In this document: piece by piece, positions 9,931 through 21,620 of the stretch
How positions within the stretch are numbered: position 1 is the stretch's first letter
Layout of the letters: each line of letters begins with the position of its first letter
Origin: Juglans regia
Lineage: Eukaryota > Streptophyta > Magnoliopsida > Fagales > Juglandaceae
NCBI RefSeq assembly: GCF_001411555.2
Contig: NC_049909.1
Coordinates: 1-64,000 of the forward strand
Length of the DNA stretch: 64,000 bases
Direction: 5' to 3'
The notes under the pieces: model-generated
Told to the model about the DNA's origin: nothing
The model's input: the letters and a program-made list of their open reading frames with translations, nothing else
The model's database searches: none
Program-made: the position numbers and the translations under genes

Positions 9931-10419
9931 ATAGAAAAATTGTAAATGGATCATTTGGCCGTAATTGTAATTATAATTGTCGAATTCTCTATGAATATTT
10001 TGTAAATGTGTGCTTTGTAAGATTTGCATATGGCTATGGATGTTAAATTATTTGATTTGTGAGAATGGTACTGTACGTGTACATGTGTTGGTTTAGTTTT
10101 TGTGAGAATGATATTGGCTTGGATGAATGGATATTAGTTGCTTGCAAATGGAAATTGAGTTAGAAAACTCATATCAGTTGCATGGAAATGGAAAACTGAG
10201 TAGGGAAAGAAACAGGGGATTCACGGACAAAAAAAATCTACACAACTTCCTACTATTCACACAACCTCCACACACCACACTTTTTTTAATTTTTATTATT
10301 TTATTATTTTATAAAATTTTTAATATATGAATATTAAATAGAAGAATTGAATTAGTTTAAAAAGAATAAACTTAATATATGATGCTGCGTAGTGGTTGAT
10401 TAGTAGTGTTTTTCATTCT

Positions 10420-10930
10420 CGATCTTTCACTCGATTGCTAGATTTGGTGATTTTCTCGAGAGAAATACAGGCAGTCACCTAAGTGGCTGCTCGCATCCCC
10501 TAGTACGCCTATCGCCTAAGTGGCTACCCAGGATACATCTCCCGGTAGTCGCCAAAATGGGGCTACTCGGGATACATCCCCAGTACACCTATCGCCTAAG
10601 GAGCTGCTAGGGGATTAGTTTACAAATTTATGGGGGATGTTTCCCCACTCGGGATAAACTTTTATCGCGTAAGGGATAAAAATCATAAGGAATGGGCATT
10701 GAGTTCCAAGGAGTGACAAACTCATAAAAAATATTTCAAATTATTAAAAAAATACATAAAAAAAAAACCAAGAAAACCAAAAAACTTTTTTTCACTTGGC
10801 GGGAATCATTCGCTTTGGTGATTAGTCCACCGTGGAATGCTTCCCGTGTGACCTTTCTTGGCAATAGGACTACTCGGGAATGCATCCCGAGTAGCAATTT
10901 AGGCGACTACCTAAATCATAGTAATTAATA
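10420..10930. repeat. GCCTAAGTGGC/CTACTCGGGAT repeat with internal palindromes
   Basis: Short blocks recur with variations: CGCCTAAGTGGCT, CTACTCGGGATACATCCC and TAGTCGCC. A 10-bp stem with a 5-nt loop (CTACTCGGGA...TCCCGAGTAG) lies at 10870-10894. The same words recur at 11455-11530. There is no reading frame. It may be the end of an unidentified transposon; its class is unknown. Confidence 0.55.
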
Positions 10931-10949
10931 TATATATTTATCTCTGGTC

Positions 10950-11450
10950 GATGCCAAAACCAAAGCTTGGCATTGGACAAAGACTATAATCAAGTTGCTG
11001 CAAAATTCCAGAGCAGAAAGTTGAATCACATCAAGACCTTTGCGGAAAGAGTAGTGGCTAGACCGAGAACCCACCGAGAAAGGCAAAAAGAGTTTTTTTC
11101 TTTTATTTTTTTTTCATTCATTTTTTTTATATTCTTGAATATCTTTTTTAAAATAAAAAAAATTCACAACATCACTAAAAAATACTTCCTTAATCACTAA
11201 GTACAAAAAAAGAAAAGAAAAACCAATCGGGACACAAATTCGGGACCCATTCCCAAATCATTTCTCTAAAATTTAGAAGGATAATAACATTGTCCGTGAC
11301 AACGTTCACTTCACATTTTAAAAATATGTTACTGAAACAATAATCAGAATCCAGACTGGTGGGATGTTGAAGATTTAGTAACAACTTATTATCAACTGTT
11401 AACAGTTAACACTAGGTCGATTTTACTGAGTTGGGCTACAGTTAACACTA
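10950..11450 (+). repeat. Element A 5' fragment interrupted by an AT-rich MITE
   Basis: 10955-11080 and 11270-11450 match the upstream part of element A (compare 14460-14590 with 14700-14810, and 52560-52700). Shared words include CCAAAACCAAAGC, CAAGTTGCTGCAAAA, GTCCGTGACAACGTTCAC and TTTACTGAGTTGGGCTAC. The AT-rich fold-back MITE remnant 11085-11240 sits between them. No Myb/SANT coding part follows. Confidence 0.65.
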
Positions 11451-11454
11451 ATTT

Positions 11455-11530
11455 GCATCCCGAGCAGCAATTTAGGCGACTACCGGGGGATGTATCCCGT
11501 GTAGTTCAATTAGGCGACTATAGATAATTT
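11455..11530. repeat. Second copy of the CTACTCGGGAT/GCCTAA repeat
   Basis: The words GCATCCCGAGCAGCAATTT, AGGCGACTACC and GGGATGTATCCC match those at 10480-10920. The short tract may mark the far end of one disrupted element together with 10420-10930. Confidence 0.5.
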
Positions 11531-11687
11531 AAGCGATAATATACTAAGGAAAATGCCATCGGTTTATTGATTGTGAAAAATTGTTCCAACAATGAATCAT
11601 ACAATGGAAGTACTAAGCAAATCAAGTAGAAATGAAATAGACTAGGCATAAAATTTCCTCAAATGTTCAGTGTGCCATGGGTGTGGT

Positions 11688-11730
11688 AGCTCGTGTCCTT
11701 CAGCATTCTTCAGGCTGAAGGACACGAGCT
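11688..11730. repeat. Perfect 16-bp-stem hairpin
   Basis: AGCTCGTGTCCTTCAG (11688-11703) pairs perfectly with CTGAAGGACACGAGCT (11715-11730) across an 11-nt loop. It lies next to the R2 repeat, in sequence with no reading frame. It could be a terminal hairpin of a mobile element or a chance fold-back. Confidence 0.8.
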
Positions 11731-11769
11731 GTAGCATGTGTTTACATGTATTCTTCAGGCTGAACTAAC

Positions 11770-12145
11770 TGTCCGTACAGTTTCCTTGAGTTTGTCTCCA
11801 CTGAACCAACCTTTAACTCACAAAACAAATGAGAAAGCACACTTGAAAGTTGAAAAACAAATCCCAAAGAATCATACCGCTCCATTTTGTGATTGACATG
11901 AAAAGTGTCACATTGAATTGTACTGCTCCATAGAATACTAGAGATAATCTCAATGTGAGATTGTAGAGTACTTCAAATATAAACAGTAGATTAGATGAAA
12001 CTTATCATTAATGCGTGAGCAGAGTAGCGTTTGAGGGATGATAATGCATGGAACCAATTCCCATTGAAAAACTCTCTATTATCATATTCTGAATTTTTAT
12101 TGATGAACGGATATCTCATCAAAATCCCATAAAAATGAGCATTTT
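11770..12145 (-). repeat. Dispersed repeats R2 and R1, inverted
   Basis: 11770-12060 is the reverse complement of 5865-6150, and 12050-12145 is the reverse complement of the last part of R1 (7377-7475, 63057-63150). In the other copies R1 and R2 are not adjacent, so this copy is a different combination. No coding capacity is seen. Confidence 0.65.
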
Positions 12146-14055
12146 AATAGTAAGTCCCATCTAATCTATTTTTTACATTTTAAATATTCTATAATTTCAC
12201 ATTGAGCTGAACAATGTCTCCTGCCCTAAATAATATTCATATGTAACCTTGTGCAGGGAGCTGAGATTTGCAAAATCTATTTCGGCTAGTAGTAAATTTT
12301 ATTAATAATGCCATCACCATGGTTATGGAACTCCAGAATTCATGTGGCACTATCCACATCTAAGAATGTTTATATATGAACATCGCTATTTTGACTGAGT
12401 TCCAGCATCGAAATCTAGACTCTTCATTCAAGCATTTCCTTCACACCCCACATGGGTGCGAACATTCACAGGCAATAAGATTTTCCGTGCACAAGTTTGT
12501 TTAAATAAATTAAGAAAAAACACGTAGCTGAAGTATTAGTACATTCTGGTATGCATGACAACACGGACAGTTTACAATATAATTCACTGGTCTATACAGT
12601 TTTTCAAATATCATCACTGCTTATAGTAACTGCATATTTGAATAACAATATTCACATAAAGCAGGGGGTTGACTGAAATATACTATTATTGTGTAACTTT
12701 TCTTTATTTCTAGCAAAGATAATCCAAGAAGTATATTAGTTTATATTATTTCTAGTCTTTTTTGAAGGATCGTGCGTGGTGTTTAAGTTTGATGTCAAGG
12801 AAATCCTTTTTTTACCATATATGGCCACCATCAAGAATGAGACTACCAAATAGTGAATTACTAAATTCCAGAAAGTTGAATCTAAGCTAAACCAAATATG
12901 CACAGAAGTTTGTGGCAAAGGCATTAGTTAATTTTTGGAAAGGATTCGGAATTTTATTTCTTCATCTGCATAACAAGTATTTTAGCTACATATAATAGCT
13001 AGTACAAAAAAAAAAAAAAAAAATTAAACGTAGTTTAAGATGCAAGTCTTTTAAACCAATAGATGTTAAAAGTGCTCATATCAAACCTGCCAAATATGTG
13101 CAGATATTGACAAAAATAAGATATCTCCACCAATCTTGTTCAAAGTAGATTTATGTCAGATTACAACTCCTATGTACAAGTGGTGGCGGTTTCAGCAGAG
13201 GACCACAAGGGAAGCCCTTTGTTTTGGAGACACTTACTTCTATTTCAAATATTGCACTTATTGACATATTGCAATGCTGGGTTCCCAAGTCCTAACATCA
13301 AACAAAAAAAAAAATTACCACCTGGGAAGACAAAGAAATTAGAATACTAGAGATATATTCTCTTTATACGTAAGACCGTAAGGTACTTCACGGGAAAAGC
13401 GAAAAGAAATTTCACAATCCACCTGATGCAGGACGAGTTAGAGTAATAGTGGCAAGGCAATAAAGACAATAAAGGCAACGCGTTGGACTTTCTCTCCGTA
13501 CCATGATGATTCCTGCACTTCCACCATTTACATGCTGATTTTCTGCAGAATTTCCACAGACAGCAACTTAATTTATTTCCTTCCTAGTTTGTCGTTAATT
13601 TTCTTTTTAAAGCAATACCTTTACTTTCTTGGATTGATATATATTGATCTCCATTAAGAGAGAGGGAGTGGATTGATATATATTGTTTGCCCTTTTGTTT
13701 ATCTCTGGAAGACACAGATCTTCCCCTGTTTTTTATTTTATTTTATCTAGCTTCCGCTACGTCACCACCTTTATCTCTTCTTGTCATGGTACATTGGTAC
13801 TGAACTGGCTGTGAGTCCCAACACTCTGCTTGTGTTGTTGAAACCATGTATGCTCTTTATCGCATGTGAATGCAAAATTGGTGGAGATATCTTATTTTAT
13901 TTTTGTCAATATCTGCATGTCACTGAACAATTCACCTTTATCTCTTCTTGTCAGGGTACTTAACTGGCCGTGGGTCCCACTCAACCCGATTTTTTGTTTT
14001 TAGGAACTAACTGTCCGTACCGTTTCCTTGAGTTTGTCTCAACTGAACCTATTCG
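12146..14055. other. No recognisable gene
   Basis: Nineteen hundred bases with only short open frames and no domain I recognise. A 45-bp tail shared with R2 (CTGTCCGTACCGTTTCC...) sits at 14007-14045, and a poly-A tract lies at 13005-13023. The remainder is AT-rich unique-looking sequence. Confidence 0.5.
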
Positions 14056-14460
14056 CTCCCAGCGGTGTTAGTATAATTGTTCTTCTTCTTTTTGTTCTCT
14101 TTTTTTACATGTATTTTTTTATACTTTTAAATATTTTCAAAAAAAATAAAAAAAATCATAATATTATTAAAAAATTCTTTCTTAATCACTAAGTAAAAAG
14201 AAGAATTAAAAAATAAAATAAAAAATTTCAATAGTAATATCGAACTGTAAAAATTAACGGTGAGAGTATTATTTTTTTTTGTTTTTGCTAGTTATTTTCA
14301 TGTGTTTTTTTATATATACTTTTTAACATTTTTAAATATATATATTTTTTAAAAAATTTATAATATTATTAAAAAATATTTTTTTAATTAAAAAACAAAA
14401 AACATATATATATATATATATATATAACTAAAAAAAGTGTAAGTGGTGGTTCCCAACGGT
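14056..14460. mobile_element. AT-rich fold-back MITE pair with (TA)n microsatellite
   Basis: Two AT-rich blocks of the same family as 6255-6600 follow each other, bounded by CCCAGCGGTG and CCCAACGGTGC. Internal words (AATATTATTAAAAAAT, CTTAATCAC) match the other copies. A (TA)n run lies at 14403-14427. It has no coding capacity. Confidence 0.5.
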
Positions 14461-16131
14461 GCTAAAACCAAAGCCTCGCATTAGACACGATTATAATCAA
14501 GTTGTTGCAAAATCTAGAGCAAAAAGTTGCTGTCTTTTTTATTCCAGAATGGACCTATTGAATCACATCAATCTACCTTTGCTGAGTTGCAGAAGGCTTC
14601 TCGAAACCTTCAAAATATAAGTTTGTTACTACACTTTTTTGGTTTTTGGAAGAAATTAATACACTTAACATATATAGGCAAGAAGTAAAAAAAAAAAAAA
14701 AGGATAATAACACAGTCCGTGACAACGTTCACATTTTAAAAAAATGTTACTGAAACAATAATCGGAATCCAGGCTGGTGGGTTGCTGAAGATTTTGTTAC
14801 AACTTCGTTTGGATGTTGAAGTGAGTTGAGTTGAGATGATAAAATATTATTAAAATATTATTTTTTAATATTATTATTATTTTGAGATTTGAAAAAGTTG
14901 AATTGTTTATTATATTTTGTGTTGAGATTTAAAAAAATTATAATGATAAATTGAGAGAAATTGGAATAAATTTAGGATTCGTTTATTTTTAGAGATGAGA
15001 TGAGATGAGTTGATATTAAAGTTAAAAAGTTGAATAAAGTATTGTTAGAATATATTTTTTTTTATTATTATTGTTTTAGAATTTGAAAAAGTTAAATTGT
15101 TTATTTTATTTTGTATTGAAAGTTGATAAATTTATAATGATTAGATGAAATGAGATGCGATATTTTTTAAAAATATTATTTTTATTTTAAAATTTAAAAA
15201 AATTAAATTATTTATTTTATTTTATGTAAAAATTTTAAAAAAATTATAAATTATAATGATGAAATGGAAGCTTTTTCAAATTTTTGATTTTAATCTTGAA
15301 TACTGTTGAAGTGATATCTAAAAAAGGACAGAGCAACCCAGGTGCCCTTTTCTTTCCTTCCTTTCCTTTTCCCTCCTTCCCTTTGCTTTATCTTCTGTAC
15401 GCATCATGGCAAACATTTAACGGTAAAATCGATCCTAGCTCATGCCCCCTGCTCCTTCATTCTCCAGCTCAAGGCTCAAGCCCAAGTACGGAGTATAAAT
15501 TGAAGATGCCGAAGAGCAACGGATCCACCATACCTCATCTGACCTCATGGCGCCCCACTCTCTCTGGCCATCTACGTCGTCAAGCCATGAGGCCAGCCAC
15601 GAAGGCTCTGAAGACTCGGGGCCACCAGGTATTATCATCACTGCACTGCCCTTCATTTTACATTGCTGAATCTCGTAAGCTTGCAGACCATGTTATTGTG
15701 TTTGGACTCATTATTGATACATAAAAATGGGTAGCTAGGTATAGAATATTGGGTAGTTAGTTGTTTCTCAAGTTCCCTGAGGACTCGTTATTGTTTTTGG
15801 ACTCGTTATAGAGATGATGGTTAGACTCGAACTTGCTGCATACATCCCTCTTTATTCATCAATAGTGTATTCAATGGAAATTATAAACTCTTTTTTTTTT
15901 GCTAGCGTTAGCACCTACGCTCTTGTCACGTAAGTCACCATCAACAGGTATGGCCGACATCTTTTTTGTTTATAAATTATGCTTTTTTCATATCATCAGA
16001 TGCATTAGTTCATATTCCTTGCTGAAATTCATATCTCAAAGTCTATATATATCCTTCGCATTAATCCTTCAAGCTTTCACATACCAAAATCATCTTAATA
16101 TCGTTGATTTAACTCTTTTTAGTCTTTTTAC
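14461..16131 (+). other. 5' flank of Myb/SANT copy 3 (element A)
   Basis: 14461-14820 and 15300-16131 match the upstream part of element A seen at 52540-53107/58268-58682 and, reversed, at 2229-5070 and 30850-31455. Between them, 14820-15270 is an AT-rich MITE built of ATGAGATGAGTTGAGAT-like and TTGAAAAAGTTGAATTG words. 15420-15640 contains a CT-rich then mixed block conserved between copies, and CACCAGGTATTA at 15627 could be an untranslated-exon donor. No long frame is conserved across copies, so a transcribed leader is the simplest reading. Confidence 0.6.
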
Positions 16132-16305
16132 ATGGATGATCCGGACAATCATCAGACTGATCGGAAGTTATGGGGCAATGGGCTAGAGGATACTCTTATA
16201 GAGATGATGCATGAGGACGTTATTAGTGGGAAAGTACGGGCGGGAAAGTTCAGCCGTAAAAATCACGTGTTGTATGCTCAACACCTTAGTACTCTAGGTT
16301 CAAAG

Positions 16306-16562
16306 TATAAGAGAATCAGTATGATACGCATCAATTGTTAATCCCATGATTCATGGTCCTCCACGATTTCCCTCTTCTATAATTTGAATTGTAATTACTC
16401 TGTTTGTAGTTTCCTTTATAGCTGTGTTTGTAGTTTCCTTTTATAGCTGTACATTCCTTATAGCTGTACTTTCCTTATTTAGCTACAACCGTGTAATATA
16501 TATTGCCTTATGATAATGAGAATAAGTTAAGCCTTCTGCAAATTACTTGCATAAACCTTTTA
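16306..16562 (+). repeat. 5' LTR of the Ty1/copia element
   Basis: 257 bp, differing from the 3' LTR at one position. It contains three tandem-like variants of a TTTCCTTTATAGCTGT word and a TATA-like GTAATATATATTGCC near 16494. Termini are non-canonical (TA...TA). Confidence 0.93.
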
Positions 16563-16614
16563 TGGTATCAGAAGGTCTTCTTCTCTCACGAGAACAACGA
16601 TCCTCCTCTGCACT

Positions 16615-19600
16615 ATGTCGTCCAGCGTCCATTCCAATCCCCATCCTGTTTCGGGAGGTTCTGATTCTTCTACAGACCTACCTTTAGTCAACATCAACAC
16701 CTCTAGCCAACTACCTTTTAAACTTACTGCCTCAAATTATCCATCCTGGCGTGCAACCTTCATAACCATTTTATTTGGCTATGATCTTATGGGTTATTTG
16801 GATGGTACACTTCCGTGTCCTCCTACGCCTACCGAAAAGTCCTCTTCCTCTGCTTTAGCTCGCTATGCCCACTGGTATCGACAGGACCAGTTGCTGTTAA
16901 ATGCAATCTTCTCCTCGGTCTCTGAGACCATAATGCCTCTCATTGCCACGACAACCACAAGTCGTGCTGCTTGGCAACATCTTGCTCGTCTGTTTGCAAG
17001 CAAATATTGGGCTCGTATCATGCAGTTGAAGGAGGATCTAACCTTGATCCAACGGGGTTCTCGCACGGTATCTGAATTTCTTCATGCGGTCAAGGTGATC
17101 ACTAATGAACTTTCTCTCATCGATGCACCAGTTTCGGATGATGATTTGACGCTCTACGTTCTTAATGGTCTTGGCTCTGAATTTCGAGATATGGTGGCTC
17201 CCATTCGCGCACGAGAGACTGCTCTTTCGTTTGCCGAATTACATGATCTGCTCATTGGTCATGAGCACTACATCAAACGCATGGATGGCAATGCTTCCGC
17301 TCTTGTTGTCACAACCAACTCTTCTCAACAGAAACAGTCCACTAGCCGATTCAAAAATAACAAATCTCGCTCCAAACCGCCTCTCAATCATAAATCTAGC
17401 ACCAAGAAGTCTTCTGTTATTTGCCAAATCTGTGATCAGTCTGGACACACTGCTAAAACATGCTTCAAACTTCAATCACGACCTGCTGCAAATTGTACCA
17501 CTTCGACAACTCCAACCCAAGGCAAATGGCTCCTTGACTCTGCGGCGTCTCACAATATCACATCGGACTTAGCCAACCTCTCCATTCACTCAGAATATGA
17601 GGGACAGGACGAGGTGGTTCTCGATGATGGTACAGGTCTGCCGATCTCTCACATTGGTTCCGCTACTATTTCCTCTCCTTCTCGATCCCTCACACTAAAG
17701 GACACCTTACATGTGCCTCTCATTCATAAAAACTTGATATCTGCCCACAAATTTACTCATGACAATAATGCTATCATTGAATTTCATCCTCTTTTTAACC
17801 TTGTGAAGGATAGGACGACGGGGGCAGTTCTCATGCGCGGTAGGTGTGAAGACGGGGTCTATCCGGTGGCATTCAGTTCTTCTTTTCCTCAAGCAAATCA
17901 CATTCGGCTAGCTGGAACTCGTGTCCCTTTTGCTCTCTGGCATCATCGGTTGGGCCATCCCACTCCGAAACTCTTGTCCTCTCTTATTCGCCATCATGCC
18001 TTACATGTTTCTCCATCTGACTCTTCTATGTCGTGTGTTTCCTGTAAATGCAATAAATCGCATAAGCTTCCTTTTAGTTCTACGTCTCTCAAGAGTACTA
18101 CTCCTCTTGAATTTTTGTATGCCGATGTGTGGGGACCCTCCCCCGTCCCTTCCATTGATGGTTATCAATATTATTTATTACTTGTTGATCATTTCACTAA
18201 GTATTGTTGGTTTTATCCATTGCGGCATAAGTCTGATGTTCATGGTACGTTTGTGCAATTTACCTCCATGGTTGAAAATCAATTTTCAAGCAAACTTAAA
18301 AATTTGTACTCCGACAATGGTGGTGAATTTATCAAACTCAGATCATTTCTTAGCAGTCGTGGCATTAGTCATTACACTACTGCCCCACACACTCCTCAAC
18401 AAAATGGCACGGCTAAACGTCGCCATCGCCATATTGTTGAAACCGGCATGACTCTACTTCATCATGCTTCGGCTCCGTCCAATTATTGGACCCATGCTCT
18501 AGCCACTGCGGTCTACCTCATTAACCGTCTTCCTACACTCTTACTCGTGCGCAAAAGTCCTTTTGAAGCACTCTTTGGTCGAGCCCCTGATTATCACAAA
18601 TTACGGACGTTCGGCTGCCAATGTTATCCTTGGCTTATTCCTTACCGATCTAATAAGCTCCAACCGAAGTCCCAACCTTGTGTTTTCCTGGGGTACTCCC
18701 TCACTCAGCATGCATTCAAGTGTTTGGATCTTCACACGGGTAAGTTGTATCTCTCTCGACATGTTACATTTGATGAACATGTATTTCCCTTCAAAGATAC
18801 ACCTCCTCCTGTCCCAGATCCTGTTCTTGTCCCTTCCCCTGCACTTATCGTCGCTCCCTGCCCAGTGCCTCCTGTCACTCTTCCTGCTTCGGGTTCCTTG
18901 CCTCTCACACCTTCTGCAGCCGAGACACCTGCTCCCGTCACTCCGAGTTCTACTCCAGGTATGTCCTCAACCTCTCCCATTCCTTATACTTCTATCACTG
19001 AGTCTCCTTTGCCTGCAGACACCTCACTACCTCGTCGCACTCATCCCATGGTTACTAGAGCTCAGAATCATATCTTTTGTCCCAAGCAGCTCTCAGTTAC
19101 CACCAAGCATCCACTTGCTTCCACTTTGGAACCGACGTGTGTCTCTCAAGCGCTCAAGGACCCTCAATGGCGCCAAGCCATGGCCGACGGATTCACTGCG
19201 TTGGTTTCTCATGGCACCTGGAAGCTTGTTCCAAAACCCCCTGCATCCAACTTAGTTGGATGTAAATGGGTGTTTCGCATTAAGCGACACCCCGATGGCA
19301 CTGTGAACAGATTCAAAGCGCGTCTCGTCGCCAAAGGATTCAATCAACGTCCGGGTGTGGACTACACTGAGACGTTCAGCCCTGTGATTAAACCAACCAC
19401 CATTCGGTTGATTCTGTCTTTGGCTCTTTCCAATGGCTGGTCCCTCCATCAACTGGACATTAATAATGCGTTCCTGCATGGCCAACTCACCGAGCAAGTC
19501 TTCATGCACCAACCCGTTGGTTTCATTGATCAGGCTCATCCTCAACACGTTTGTGCCCTTCAAAAATCGCTCTACGGTCTCAAGCAGGCTCCTAGAGCCT

Positions 19601-20691
19601 GGTATACTGCTCTGCGTTCTGGTTTGTTGGAGTTGGGATTTTTTAACTCCAAGTCAGACCCCTCTCTGTTCATTTACAATAAAGATGGCATTCTTTTCTA
19701 TATTCTGGTTTATGTCGATGACTTAATTCTCACCGGCAATAACACTCAATTTCGGCAGCACGTAGTCACGTCCTTGGGCAACAAATTCTCTTTGAAATAA
19801 TTGAGTGATCTACATTACTTCCTCGGAGTGGAAGTTATACCAGTAAAACAAGGTCTATTTCTCTCTCAGAATCGGTATGTCCATGATCTCCTCACTCGGT
19901 TGAAGATGACTGGTGCAAAAGAAGTCCAAACACCTATGGTCGTATCTGCTCAGCTTCTTCTCAACGATGGCACCGCACCCTGTGATCCCACTGAATATCG
20001 TCGCACTATTGGCTCCCTTCAATATCTATCCCTTACGCGTCCAGATATTGGGTTTGCAGTAAATCGTCTTGCTCAGTACATGCATCAACCCACTGTCTCC
20101 CACTGGCAACATGTCAAGCGACTCTTGCGATATGTCAAACATACTATTCACTTTGGTCTTCTTCTCCGTCGGCAAACAAATCCTGTTCTTCGTGGTTTCT
20201 CTGATGCCGATTGGGGGGGTAATCTTGACGATCGTAAGTCCACAACTGCCTACATTATTTTTCTAGGTGCCAATCCCATCAGCTGGCGTACTCGAAAACA
20301 AAAGGGCGTTACTCGTTCATCCATAGAAGCAGAGTATCGCACTCTTGCTATTGCTGCTTCGGATATGGCCTGGATCCATTCTCTTCTCAATGAACTTGGT
20401 CTCAAGCTTCGTGACACTCCATTGCTTCTCTGCGATAATGTTGGTGCTACTCAACTTAGTCTTAATCCAGTTATGCACTCTAGAATGAAGCACATAGCCA
20501 TTGACCTCCACTTTGTTCGAGATTATGTCTGCCGAGGCCAGCTGCGCGTCGCTCATGTTCATACTGATGATCAGCTTGCTGATCTCCTTACCAAGCCTCT
20601 TGCACGATCTCGGTTTCAAAGTCTACGTAGCAAAATCAATGTCGCCGATGGCACTTTAATTTTGAGGGGTCGTATAAGAGAATCAGTATGA
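16615..20691 (+). pseudogene. Copia gag-pol polyprotein with one in-frame stop
   Basis: One frame runs from the ATG at 16615 to 20691, broken only by TAA at 19798-19800. Order: UBN2-type gag; zinc knuckle CQICDQSGHTAKTCF (~17431); protease active site WLLDSAAS (~17530); GAG-pre-integrase HxxxH...CxxC (~17940-18060); integrase core with DVWG, SDNGGEF and PQQNG; reverse transcriptase with QLDINNAFLHG and the YVDD box (19711-19722); RNase H with DADW (~20205) and SSIEAEYR. The integrase position normally held by the third catalytic acid (Glu in the NGxAER block) is Lys, codon 18415-18417. The stop lies between the RT palm and the LxDLxYFLG block. Either lesion should block autonomous movement; the rest reads like an active-family element. 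Confidence 0.92.
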
Positions 20692-20929
20692 TATGCATCA
20701 ATTGTTAATCCCATGATTCATGGTCCTCCACGATTTCCCTCTTCTATAATTTGAATTGTAATTACTCTGTTTGTAGTTTCCTTTATAGCTGTGTTTGTAG
20801 TTTCCTTTTATAGCTGTACATTCCTTATAGCTGTACTTTCCTTATTTAGCTACAACCGTGTAATATATATTGCCTTATGATAATGAGAATAAGTTAAGCC
20901 TTCTGCAAATTACTTGCATAAACCTTTTA
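20673..20929 (+). repeat. 3' LTR of the Ty1/copia element
   Basis: 257 bp, nearly identical to the 5' LTR; the end of the pol frame overlaps its first bases. It is followed by the CAAAG target duplicate and then by the rest of Myb/SANT exon 1. Confidence 0.93.
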
Positions 20930-21620
20930 CAAAGCTATTAAACGACGAACAAGTGAAGGGGAAAATCAAGCGGCTGAAGAAGAGGCAGCTCATGTTCACC
21001 GATTTGATGGGACAAACGGGTATGGGATGGGACCCTTACACGAAAGCTGTGATAGGCAGTGACGAGCATTGGGCAAATGCCATCAGGGTAAGCTAATTTA
21101 ATCAATAGATGTTTCATTCATTTTTTATAGCTTCTTAACCAATATCTTATACCAAATTGTGCCATTATTTGAATTAGGTGAAAAGTGACTGGAAGTATTT
21201 CTGGAATGCGGGCTGCCCACTATACGCCGAGCTATGCACGATCTTTGGCGCGTCAGTTGCCACCGGCACACAATCGAGAGTGCATGATTTTTCAAATCCC
21301 ATTGACATATCCCGTCGCCCTGGTGAACAAAAGGAACAGGCCAACCCATATCCAGAAGACTTATGCAGTTGCGTCGAGGAGGTGAAGAACATGCCCGTTG
21401 CACGCCGCAAGTGCGACGAGGGCAAGGCTAAGGCTTCCGCATCAAAGCGGAGCAAGGGGAGTACAGACAGCGATGGTGCCTTTGCTCCCTTTGGGTGTTG
21501 TGTCACTTTGCTGATGGGGATTAAGCCCAAGTTGTTGGAGGATAATTGGTTTCGTGCTTTTGCTGTGCTCCGTGATTCACCTAATGAGCGGCGGGGCTTT
21601 ACATATGAATGGGGAGTATC

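Larger units (their letters stand above)
16306..20929 (+). mobile_element. Young Ty1/copia retrotransposon (Ale/Retrofit-like), 4624 bp
   Basis: LTRs are 16306-16562 and 20673-20929, both 257 bp, with one visible difference (a C/T transition near the 5' end). The target duplication is CAAAG (16301-16305, 20930-20934). A primer-binding site complementary to initiator tRNA-Met (TGGTATCAGA) starts at 16563, and a G-rich polypurine-like tract (TTTGAGGGG) lies just before 20673. The LTRs begin TATAAG and end CTTTTA instead of TG...CA. Gag, protease, integrase, reverse transcriptase and RNase H follow in copia order in one frame. It sits in exon 1 of Myb/SANT copy 3. The lineage is inferred from the gag N-terminus and element size. 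Confidence 0.95.
16132..21620 (+). pseudogene. Myb/SANT-like domain gene, copy 3 (split by a copia element)
   Basis: Exon 1 starts at 16132 and is cut at 16305 by the Ty1/copia element. It resumes at 20935 and ends at 21087, with a GTAAGC donor. Without the insertion the exon is 327 bases (109 codons), exactly as in copies 1 and 2. The intron is 21088-21177 and exon 2 starts at 21178. The protein has the Myb/SANT-like features of the family (KIKRLKKRQ, GMGWD, DEHWANA). Near 21598-21605 a 2-base loss relative to copy 5 shifts the frame, so the normal C-terminus is lost and an unrelated tail runs on. Both the insertion and the frameshift make this copy inactive. Confidence 0.85.

Noticed and set aside
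15284..15724. A 146-codon frame in the element A leader
   Set aside because: Not conserved in length or frame in the copy at 52869-53107 and no domain is recognised; treated as leader sequence.
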